A stretch of 64,000 nt of DNA from contig JAPFFF010000011.1 of assembly GCA_039105265.1 (NCBI GenBank), forward strand, positions 186,001-250,000, given 5' to 3'. The notes below the pieces were generated by a model. That model was given only the letters and a program-made list of their open reading frames with translations, was not told the origin of the DNA and made no database searches. Positions 43,847 through 52,800 of the stretch are shown here, in pieces (within the stretch, counting starts at the first letter, position 1; each line of letters opens with the position of its first letter). The position numbers and the translations under genes are program-made. The DNA comes from Tritrichomonas musculus. Lineage: Eukaryota; Parabasalia; Tritrichomonadida; Tritrichomonadidae.

Positions 43847-44083
43847 AATAAAATCATTAAATTGTTTGGGGATTCGATTATAGTATCATTCAACTGCAAA
43901 TTCGATAGTAAGGATAAGCTATACGTCCTTATCATAGAACTCACAATGCAAACATATATGGACACCCCATACTATCCATGTCACGTTCTTGAATGCGTCA
44001 ACAAACATAATATCAAATGTATTCGCGACCAGTTCAAAATTGAATTCGATGATAGCGATATAAAGGATGATTGCTTCGTATAA
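43847..44083 (+). CDS. Right part of a B gene split by element I
   Basis: An open frame resumes right of element I and ends at the stop codon 44081-44083. It contains mixed beta-like stretches (DSIIVSFNCKFDSKDKLYVL) and a Cys/His pair (YYPCHVLECVNKH). It has no start of its own beyond the junction. The product is unknown and I has no clear homologue. Confidence 0.5.
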   Translation, partial: NKIIKLFGDSIIVSFNCKFDSKDKLYVLIIELTMQTYMDTPYYPCHVLECVNKHNIKCIRDQFKIEFDDSDIKDDCFV

Positions 44084-44129
44084 ATATGCCTCGATTATTT
44101 TTTATATAATATTTTTTCTCGATAAGCAA

Positions 44130-44525
44130 ATGAGTGAATCGAAAGTAGATAGCCCAACTATTACTAATCAACTTCCATCCGTCACCGGGACAATTGTTAA
44201 ATCGAAATCGAGTGATGTATTAAATAAGATTGATAACATTGATGATGAACCTGTTGAACCTGAATCTAAGAAGCCTCGTGGGCGAAGATGTAAGTATGCT
44301 AATGATGACGAGCGACGAGCTGCTAGACGCCAACAGCAACGTGAATATAGATTACGTAAAAAATATGAAATGGAGATACTAAGGAGATATGTCGAGGAAC
44401 ATCTTGATGAGCTTGAAGAGGAGGAAGAGGATACCCCAGATGCGGATAATATCGATTGTAGTGTTAATGAGACAATTAATGAGACACCTGATGATGAACC
44501 CTTAGTAGATGACTGTAATAATTAA
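44130..44525 (+). CDS. Basic-region (bZIP-like) protein (131 aa), element B
   Basis: This is the homologue of 34575-34847. The N-terminal 55 residues are disordered and Ser/Pro-rich. CKYANDDERRAARRQQQREY then leads into YRLRKKYEMEILRRYVEEHL, a basic region with a helical extension. A strongly acidic tail follows (ELEEEEEDTPDADN). The ATG at 44130 follows GATAAGCAA, like the I copy. It is probably a DNA-binding regulator or charge-balanced packaging protein. Confidence 0.6.
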   Translation: MSESKVDSPTITNQLPSVTGTIVKSKSSDVLNKIDNIDDEPVEPESKKPRGRRCKYANDDERRAARRQQQREYRLRKKYEMEILRRYVEEHLDELEEEEEDTPDADNIDCSVNETINETPDDEPLVDDCNN

Positions 44526-44566
44526 ATAATTACATTTTATCGAACCATATTTTTATTTTTGTTTAA

Positions 44567-45364
44567 ATGAGTGATAGTGATGACTTCAATTATGATCCAA
44601 ATGATGACTCATATCCCAAGACCTCACCTCCTAAGAAGCATGGCTCATCCAGTTGCAACCTACCCCAGAATAAAACTGTACTGAGTCTAAATAAGGGAGA
44701 GATTGTTCAACTGCCTGGATTCAAGAGTTTATATAATTATTTATTGATCGAACTCAAGGATTTCGTTCGGGCGAGAGTTCATCAATATACCAAAAAGAAA
44801 CGTGGTTACAAAGTTAAGGAATATGTCGAAAAATATCGAAGTAATCCACAACCATATATACCACCTCATCCCACTAAACGTAAGATGATAGCTCCACCCA
44901 AATCCAATATTAAGGCTATAGAATATACATCTAATGATTCATCCGCACCACCTGCAAATTATATGTCTAAGAAGCAACGTAAGGCTGCTATCATCGCGGC
45001 TGCACGTTCTCAAAGACGACAACTCATCACGGATCAGGGATTGCAGGAAGCATATGAACGTATCAAAGATAAAGCTAGACGAGCTCGTAGGGCAGTTGAA
45101 CGAAAGCAACGCAAGAAGGATAATAAAGCTAAGCGTGCTGCTATAAAACAAGCTAACTGGGAGAAGCATGTTGCTGAAAAGGAGGAAGCTATCGCTAGGG
45201 AAGCCTTGATTCGTGAATCGAATGCACGTTCAAAAATATTTAAAGATATAAAGAATAATGGTAAGCTTGCACAATCTGCTAAACAAATCGCAAGGACTAA
45301 GCGAAACCTCGAATTGATACATGGTAAACCTGTTAGAATTATCAGTATTGAGGATAACAAATAA
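44567..45364 (+). CDS. Basic protein with HeH-like module (265 aa), element B
   Basis: The N-terminal 30 residues are acidic and Pro-rich. Residues 36-90 hold the same helical module as the polymerase N-terminus (VLSLNKGEIVQLPGFKSLYN, KRGYKVKEYVEKY). The rest is extremely rich in Lys, Arg and Ala (KKQRKAAIIAAARSQRRQL, ARRARRAVERKQRKKDNKAK) and helical, like a DNA-condensing or core protein. I has no obvious homologue. It converges with the HNH gene (20 bp apart). A nucleoid or terminal-protein-like role is possible but not shown. Confidence 0.6.
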   Translation: MSDSDDFNYDPNDDSYPKTSPPKKHGSSSCNLPQNKTVLSLNKGEIVQLPGFKSLYNYLLIELKDFVRARVHQYTKKKRGYKVKEYVEKYRSNPQPYIPPHPTKRKMIAPPKSNIKAIEYTSNDSSAPPANYMSKKQRKAAIIAAARSQRRQLITDQGLQEAYERIKDKARRARRAVERKQRKKDNKAKRAAIKQANWEKHVAEKEEAIAREALIRESNARSKIFKDIKNNGKLAQSAKQIARTKRNLELIHGKPVRIISIEDNK

Positions 45365-45384
45365 TATGCTCCGCAAAAATAATA

Positions 45385-46110
45385 CTAATTCAAGTTATAT
45401 ATTTTCTTGAATCTATTTACATATACATTGACAGTTCTATTTTTAGTGTCCTTCATGCTAACAAATAGAACACCTGATTTATTCTCTTTGATATATAATT
45501 CTCTGTAACGTACTCCGTTGAAATAGTAAAACTTATTATCGAAATAATAATAGTTCTCAAATAAGTGGTCACCGTATTTATTCACGACAATTGCATCTTC
45601 ATCTATATCGTCAAAATACTCGTATACAATACCTCTCGTTGAACTCCTATTTTTATTATTATCTTGAGTCGAAACCCATCGTAAACATTTTACATGATAA
45701 TATGTCCTATTCTGCTCTATATGGTCGACGATAGTTTTGTTTACAGGGTCATCGTTATATATGAATTGTAGTGCAACAAGTCTATGTTTTTGTTGACAGC
45801 TACCATTGAGAGATACTTGGATGTATCCGCTAGTTTTATTTTTGAATTCAGTAACAATCCTACCAGTTGCTATCTTACGAATTGGATAAGGGTAGCAGTT
45901 CCATATCTCATACTCGTTTTCATAATTCTTGAGGGGGAACCATTTAGCATCTTTATCCTTTTCAACGGTGGGACATACATCATCACCGCGTCCATCTGTA
46001 TTGCAACCAACATCGACAAGATTAGGGGTAGCCTTCAATCTAGCATTCTCCTCCTCAAGTAATTTGATGCGTTCCAATAATTGGTCAATATTGATATTAT
46101 CGTGAGACAT
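45385..46110 (-). CDS. NUMOD4/HNH-like protein (241 aa), element B
   Basis: This is the homologue of 33628-34539 with a shorter coiled-coil start (LLERIKLLEEENARLKA). Shared features are WFPLKNYENEYEIWNCYPYP (NUMOD4-like), the HNH_3-like core (HRLVALQFIYNDD, IVDHIEQNRTYYHVKCLRWV) and a YYFDNKFYYFNGVRYREL unit near the C-terminus. The gene is divergent from the polymerase, about 60 bp apart. Such domains belong to homing-type nucleases. Its conserved place beside the polymerase argues for a settled function rather than a chance passenger. Confidence 0.72.
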   Translation of the reverse strand: MSHDNINIDQLLERIKLLEEENARLKATPNLVDVGCNTDGRGDDVCPTVEKDKDAKWFPLKNYENEYEIWNCYPYPIRKIATGRIVTEFKNKTSGYIQVSLNGSCQQKHRLVALQFIYNDDPVNKTIVDHIEQNRTYYHVKCLRWVSTQDNNKNRSSTRGIVYEYFDDIDEDAIVVNKYGDHLFENYYYFDNKFYYFNGVRYRELYIKENKSGVLFVSMKDTKNRTVNVYVNRFKKIYNLN

Positions 46111-46172
46111 TTTGATAGCGCGATAAAAAAATGAGTTGATTTTGAAACCGGGCCATTTTTAATGATATGTAA

Positions 46173-49100
46173 ATGAAAAATAAATTATTGAGTAAGCTCA
46201 CCAAAAGAGATATCTTATCGCTACCCGGATTCGCTAATAAAACTGCATCGTTGAGAGAGTTGAAGGGTGAGTTATCGAATCGATTGATAAGTATGCATAT
46301 TAATAGGAGAGGTGTTTGCGTTGATGATTATATTAGAGCATTTGATAAGGATGATAATAAATTATTCGCGACCATTCGTAAAGGCAAATCGAGTCATATC
46401 AATCGAGTTCAGCAACGTAATCAGTATAAAAATAGTATTCGCGACAACGCATTAGAGGAGAGGCTTATATTAAACATCCCCATCAACTTATATCAATCCA
46501 AGACTGATGAGAGAATTCAATATGAGAAACGAATCAAGGATGTTGTCAATAAACGCAATTTCCAAAAATATATGACCGAATATATGTTATACGTGAATAG
46601 GAGGATATCATTTGATGTGTTGATAGGAGATGATGAAGACAAACGTTTAGCATTTTGTGAGGCGTTGAGAAAATGTTATAGTTTGAAAGGTGATGAGAGA
46701 CCTGTTGTCAAAGCTCACTCACTCGATGGTACCTATAAATATTTCACCTTGAGTGATAAATGGATGATTGATAACACGATTGGTCATATCGCAGGCACCG
46801 TTGATTTGATCGAAGATGCTAGTGATGTAAATCCCAACTACAACAGCACATTTATACCCGTTCGATACGAAGCATTATTTGTAACTAAAAGTAAGTTCAA
46901 AAAGACCACCACATTTTCGATACAAAAATTGGACCCTGATACGAATACAGTTTATAATGAAGAGATTGAGATTGATGAAGATTTTAGAAACATGTATGAT
47001 GGCGGATTTTTCCCATATATCAATTTGAGCAATATCGATTTGACAGATTATCATATATTTAGTTCCATAGACAAAAATAATTATAAGGACAACTGCTTCG
47101 TATATGCATGTATTCAATCAGGTGTGTTTGAGATAGATGAAATAAATCATTTGAGGAATTATATTAGGACTAAGCGAGTTCCTTGTAATCGTATTATCAG
47201 TGTTGCCAAGGAATTCAAATGCCACTTCATTATACGACGTATCGATGAATCCAAAGATACTCGCCACCAATATAATGTTAGAATTGATACGCGAAAGAAA
47301 CCATGGGCTAAGGATTACGTGAGAACTGTCGACCTACTCCTATATAAGAATCACTACATGATTAATAAAAATATCATGGCGACAACATATTATTTGGAAC
47401 ATAGAGATGAGCTCGATGAAAAATTTGCTCATATTCCAATTGATAGGAGAGTTCTAATCAAGGGTGTTAATAAAGATACCCCTCTATATAAAAATGAAGG
47501 TACCACTCCAATGATTATTCTACGTAAGATGTTTGATTTAAACTTATTTAGAGAGATTAAGAATTGTGAATTAAATATATTAGCAACGACCGAATTCAAT
47601 AATAATCTCAATGACTATGTCGATTTAAATTATGATGAGGAGCTATGTTGCAAACCTATCAAAACAGATACTAATTACGGTAAGCAATGGAGTAGGATTT
47701 ATTATAGTGATTATGAAACCAACTCAACGGTGTCTCCTCATGTTCCATATCTAAATTGTACAGCTTGGAGAGATGGTGCATATATTCACAGTATATCTTT
47801 CACAGGAGATAATATTAATGAACAGCTATTAGATTATTTACAGGACCAATCATTAACATACTTTCACAATCTAAAATATGATGCATGCTTCTTCATGAAC
47901 ACATATGGTTGGCGGCCCAAGATACTTGAGCGAGCAGGTACTATATTACAAATCATCATGAACAAATATATCGATAACAAGATTGTGAAAACGTTAACGT
48001 TCCGCAACAGCTATTCTCTAATTAATAAGCCCTTGAGGAAATTCGCGAGCATGTTCAACTTAGATGTCCACAAGGAGATCATGGCTTATAAGTTATATAC
48101 GGAACATAATATTAAACGTTGTATCGTGCCAGCGTTAGAATTCCAAATACAATATTATGATGAGAAAAAAGATGAGAAATCTTTGCATGAGATTGCACGA
48201 GATTTTAAACAGTTGATTGAAAATGCGAAGATAGCTGATGCGTATGACTCATTAAATATAGATATTATGAAATATGCGAAATTTTATTGCAAGAAGGATT
48301 GCATAGTTTTGATGAAGGGCTTGGAGAAATTTAATGAAGACCTCATGAAAATATTTCATGAAACCAAGATTAATATGTTAAACATTCATAACTATATATC
48401 TATCTCAGCTATTGGATACGATTTCGCTAAGAGATATGGATGCTTTAATGGATGCTATGAGTTGAGTGGTAAGCCCCAGAATTTTATCCTGAGATGTGTT
48501 AGCGGAGGTAGGACAATGACTGCGAATAATGATAAGCAATATATAGAGGGGCGCATCCAAGACTTCGATGCCGTGTCTTTATATCCATCTGCGATGAGAA
48601 TTATGAATGGGGTACCCAAGGGCAAGCCTAAGATCATCCCCGCAAATGTTTCGAAGGAAGAGCTGTTGAGATATGACACGTTTTTTGCAGAAATCAATAT
48701 TACAAAAATTAAATGTAAGAGTGATATTGATTACAAATTTGGGCATGTATTCCATCGGGATGATAATGGTAGCAAGATATTTGATAACAATCCAGTCACC
48801 CATTTCTATATCGACAAGATAGCATTCATGGATTTAATGGAGTTTTATGATTTCGATTATGAGTTCATTCGCGGATACTATTTCAATGAAGGTTTCAATA
48901 CAACTATTAATAAGTTCATCGATAAATTATTTAGACTTAGATTGAGATACCAACGAGCATGTAATCCGTTGGAGCAAACTATTAAGCTGCTCCTCAATAG
49001 TATATATGGTAAGTCTATTTTGAAAGCTATTCCAATCGAGACTAAATCCGTCCCCAAGGAGAAGATATATAACTATATCTGGAGGAATTATAATTATATA

Positions 49101-49703
49101 AGTGAGATTACAGAAACCGATAATATTAACAACGTTTATGTTAAGAAGATGAAGCCTATATATAATCACTTCAACCTACCACAATTTGGGGCATCAGTTC
49201 TCTCATGGAGTAAGCATATTATGAATAGAGTTATGAATACGGCTGAGCAACACGGCATCAATATATATTATCAAGATACTGATAGCATGCATATTATGGA
49301 AGATGATGTTGAACGCATCGCAAAAATATATAATTCAAAATATGGGAGACAATTGATTGGTAAGCAGATGTGTCAGTTTCATATTGATTTCGACAGATTT
49401 GATGGTGCTGTTGGCGAAGTCCATTCACGTAAACTGATAGCGCTTGGTAAGAAATCATATCTAGATATACTGGTCGATGAGAATGGCAACGAAGGATATC
49501 ATATTAGAATGAAAGGTGTTCCTAAACAATGTATTCTCAATTATTGTAAGCATCATAATATTAGTGTTGAAGAATTATATGAGCTCATGTATAATGGTGA
49601 GGAGATTACATTTAACCTACTCGATGGTGCCAATTGTTTTCGCAAAAATAAATTGTATCAGCAAATCAATCTCCCTCAATTTAATAGGACGATGAAGTTT
49701 TAA
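46173..49703 (+). CDS. polB: Protein-primed DNA polymerase B (1176 aa), element B
   Basis: This family B polymerase copies the linear element with a protein primer. The N-terminal HeH-like module is LLSKLTKRDILSLPGFANK and RGVCVDDYIRAF. An OTU-like Cys/His pattern follows (DNCFVYACIQ with Cys near 308, LLLYKNHYMIN with His near 394). Exonuclease motifs are YYSDYETNST (near 510), TYFHNLKYDACFF (near 565) and YCKKDCIVLMKG (near 706). Polymerase motifs are DFDAVSLYPSAM (near 797), KLLLNSIYGKS (near 938) and YYQDTDSMHI (near 1032). Length is normal for Polintons. It is oriented like the integrase. The terminal protein for priming is not identified; it could lie in the N-terminal region. Confidence 0.95.
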   Translation: MKNKLLSKLTKRDILSLPGFANKTASLRELKGELSNRLISMHINRRGVCVDDYIRAFDKDDNKLFATIRKGKSSHINRVQQRNQYKNSIRDNALEERLILNIPINLYQSKTDERIQYEKRIKDVVNKRNFQKYMTEYMLYVNRRISFDVLIGDDEDKRLAFCEALRKCYSLKGDERPVVKAHSLDGTYKYFTLSDKWMIDNTIGHIAGTVDLIEDASDVNPNYNSTFIPVRYEALFVTKSKFKKTTTFSIQKLDPDTNTVYNEEIEIDEDFRNMYDGGFFPYINLSNIDLTDYHIFSSIDKNNYKDNCFVYACIQSGVFEIDEINHLRNYIRTKRVPCNRIISVAKEFKCHFIIRRIDESKDTRHQYNVRIDTRKKPWAKDYVRTVDLLLYKNHYMINKNIMATTYYLEHRDELDEKFAHIPIDRRVLIKGVNKDTPLYKNEGTTPMIILRKMFDLNLFREIKNCELNILATTEFNNNLNDYVDLNYDEELCCKPIKTDTNYGKQWSRIYYSDYETNSTVSPHVPYLNCTAWRDGAYIHSISFTGDNINEQLLDYLQDQSLTYFHNLKYDACFFMNTYGWRPKILERAGTILQIIMNKYIDNKIVKTLTFRNSYSLINKPLRKFASMFNLDVHKEIMAYKLYTEHNIKRCIVPALEFQIQYYDEKKDEKSLHEIARDFKQLIENAKIADAYDSLNIDIMKYAKFYCKKDCIVLMKGLEKFNEDLMKIFHETKINMLNIHNYISISAIGYDFAKRYGCFNGCYELSGKPQNFILRCVSGGRTMTANNDKQYIEGRIQDFDAVSLYPSAMRIMNGVPKGKPKIIPANVSKEELLRYDTFFAEINITKIKCKSDIDYKFGHVFHRDDNGSKIFDNNPVTHFYIDKIAFMDLMEFYDFDYEFIRGYYFNEGFNTTINKFIDKLFRLRLRYQRACNPLEQTIKLLLNSIYGKSILKAIPIETKSVPKEKIYNYIWRNYNYISEITETDNINNVYVKKMKPIYNHFNLPQFGASVLSWSKHIMNRVMNTAEQHGINIYYQDTDSMHIMEDDVERIAKIYNSKYGRQLIGKQMCQFHIDFDRFDGAVGEVHSRKLIALGKKSYLDILVDENGNEGYHIRMKGVPKQCILNYCKHHNISVEELYELMYNGEEITFNLLDGANCFRKNKLYQQINLPQFNRTMKF

Positions 49704-49737
49704 TATTTTTGATTGGCTAGCTGATGACTAACTTGTT

Positions 49738-49800
49738 AGCTACTATGGGACAGCAAAAATGCTGTTCCAAGAGTCAACGGGATTTCCCGCAGAGAATCTC
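49738..49800. repeat. 63-bp triple-hairpin insert, present in B, absent in A
   Basis: Between polymerase and fibre genes B has 63 bp where A has 2 bp (862-863). The flanks (GACTAACTTGTT and GTACCTACCTCC) are identical. The insert is three hairpins in a row: GGGACAGCA-AAAA-TGCTGTTCC (49747-49768), CGGGA-TT-TCCCG (49778-49789) and GAG-AAT-CTC (49792-49800). Confidence 0.85.
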
Positions 49801-49812
49801 GTACCTACCTCC

Positions 49813-52800
49813 TTATAATGAATGTATTCCATTCTTGGTATTATCTTCAGCTAAGATACCATTTGATGAAAAGAATGACCCACCAATCAATATGAAATTA
49901 GCTGTTGGATTGACCATTAAATTGCTACTATTTAATGGAAATTCAATATTGTTTAACCAGATCTTATTTGGTTCGCATTGGTATTCATACGTAGGTGTAT
50001 TTTTAACATTGAATGATATATTAATTTTAATTTCTTTTTCACTGGCAACATTATTTTTGTTTTCATGATATGTCAAATAGAGGGTTGCCTCATATGCATC
50101 AAATGGTTGTTCGAATTGGTAACGAATGCTAGTACTATTTGGTACGCTGAATGTATACTTAATTCGCGTTAATCTATTCGCTAATGCAGCTAATCTTGAT
50201 TCAAAAGATTCTATGGTTGCTTTCAAATTTGTGTTCTCAGTTACCAAATTTTCTATCCTTGTCTTCAGTTCATCATAATCACTTTTTAATGCATAATTTG
50301 ACAAATCAACTGGTTCTGGGATATCTGTTTTCAAAGCAAAAGTGTTCGACACATATCTTGCTGAATAAGCGTTTTTGTCTGTTGGTTCGATATTTTTGGT
50401 TATTGAACATGATAAAATTTCCGGTGTTTCACCACTTCCTGGATTGATTAATTCATGGGAGCTATACAGAATCCAAAGACCAGAATTACTTCCTTCGATG
50501 CGCATTATCTGAGAGGGTTGTTCGTCATCATCGTCATTGTACGAATAATCTATGTGAACATAATGAGCCGTATAGAAATTGTTTGATGAGACAATATCCA
50601 ACCCATATTGCTCAATCATTTCATGATATGTGTCGTAATCCAAATCAGGAATTGTATTATTGACGATTTTGAATTGAATAGTTGTTTGCCCCTCAATAAT
50701 TTCTGGAATAATGCTTTTCATAGCATAATTGGTTAAATCAACAGGTTCAGGTATATCTTTCTTTAATGCATACTCCTTTAGTACATCATTGACCTCATCA
50801 ACCGTGGGGTACTCGTTTATGATTGTAGCTAGTGAAGCATCATTAGATTTGGTCTGTTCATGGATAGCATCAATTTTATTATGAAGAGCATTTATGTCAC
50901 AGGTATAGGCTAAATCATTTGGTGTAAATGACATCCTCCTAACACAAGTATTCTCCTTGATAGTAATAGTATTGACTTTAACATTTTGGGGATTAGGTAT
51001 GATTATAATCTTATCATTGAGAGTGCATGTTGGGAAGTAATCGCAACCTTCATATTGACTAACACTACCATTCTCTATAGTAATTGTAACAATATATTCC
51101 TCATAGTCTATATCATTGAATTCGCTAATAAACATTAACATCAGCCTAACTTTGATAGTTCCATTTGTAATCACATCTTCAGCTTCAAGATGAACATCCT
51201 TATTGACTAGCTTACCAACAATATCAATAGTGTCATCTCTAACTAAATTATTTTTGGAAATATAGATATCATCAAGTTGGGTTGTATTAAATTCAACCTC
51301 ATTTATTTTTTCAGCTAATAGTCTAAATGCTGGTTTCAATGACTCCCTGAAGTGGTTGCATAAATCGATAGCATCTCTATAGGTTGTAATGGTTGTTGAG
51401 GGGTTGTTAACATCATCAGTATATTCGACAGCAACTTTATCTGCATCGCACCAATTTATGATTGGAGTTAAATCAGTTGTAGTTGACCTTGCTATTTTTA
51501 ATGGAGGTAGGTTGCTTCCATCACCTAGATGATATAAAGCTTGCTCACCTTGGGATATACCTTCAATGGTTGAATCTATACCAGCTTTAGTGATTGTGAA
51601 CCCTGTTCGAAATAACGTCAATCCAACATTGGCTATGCTACCAGCCGTGCCGATGACTCCAAATGCCAGGGCTACATTTGATACGATTCGAACCTGGTCG
51701 ATATCATCTTGCAAGTGTTGAGTAATTCTTTTAGTCTCACCCATTTCTGCATTTAATGTATCCACTCTACTGGTCAAATCTTTAACATCATAACTAACTA
51801 CATCAAAGTTGTTAGTGAGTACATTCAAATCACTCCTCATGGTAGTAATATTATCAGCCGTAATGACCTTAGATGATGTTATATTGTAATCAGTATATAA
51901 GGTTGTCGCGGCATCTGGTCTCGGGAGTACTTCATAATATTGTTGGTCGATTATATATTTGAATGCGTTAGTTGATGGGTCCCAATTCACCTCATCAATG
52001 GGGTCCGTGAAATCTTTCTTCAAATATAGTTCAATATTTTTGGTATCTGTATTAATTTTAGTAGTAGAATATTCATAGCTAATCTTCTCAATCGTATCGA
52101 GGACAGGGATCACGTCGAGTAACCACTTATCATTCTTCTTAATAACATTATCAACTTTAAATGATAATCTCGTGCCTGTAATTGAATCACCAACATATAT
52201 ATCTAAATATATCTTCTCAAACATATCTGTTCTATCTATAACATTAGGAGCCATCTCGAAATAATATATGACTGCTCCATAATATCCAGGATGTAATGCA
52301 TTATCGACACCACCATAAAACGACCTATCATAATTAGTATATGTTAGTTTCCATTCATCCTCATCATGTATCTTCCCATCATTCATCTCAATACTTATCT
52401 TATGTTTGTAGTTCTTCAAAATTGAAAACATCAATCCATTTTCCTCATCAGCCTGTATCAATTTATCATGCAAGTCTGTTTTCTTAATTGTAACCCACCC
52501 ACCGTAGCAACCATCTGTTTTCTTACCAGGTCTAAGATTCCATTTGGTGATAACTTTAGAATTGAGTCTACCTTGGATATTATTACCTGTCCAGTAACCT
52601 TTATTTTTATGTGTTTCATCAGCACACCATTTCAATGACCAATGATTCCCAAAACAATGTTCTGTAAACTTGAATTCGAGTTGGTCTGGTATAGTATAAT
52701 CATCAGGCACCTCAAATATAATTTTGTAGTAATCCTCATCCTGTATAATGTAATCCTGAATAATGGATGGCTTATAGAAGTAGTGGACATCACTTTTATG

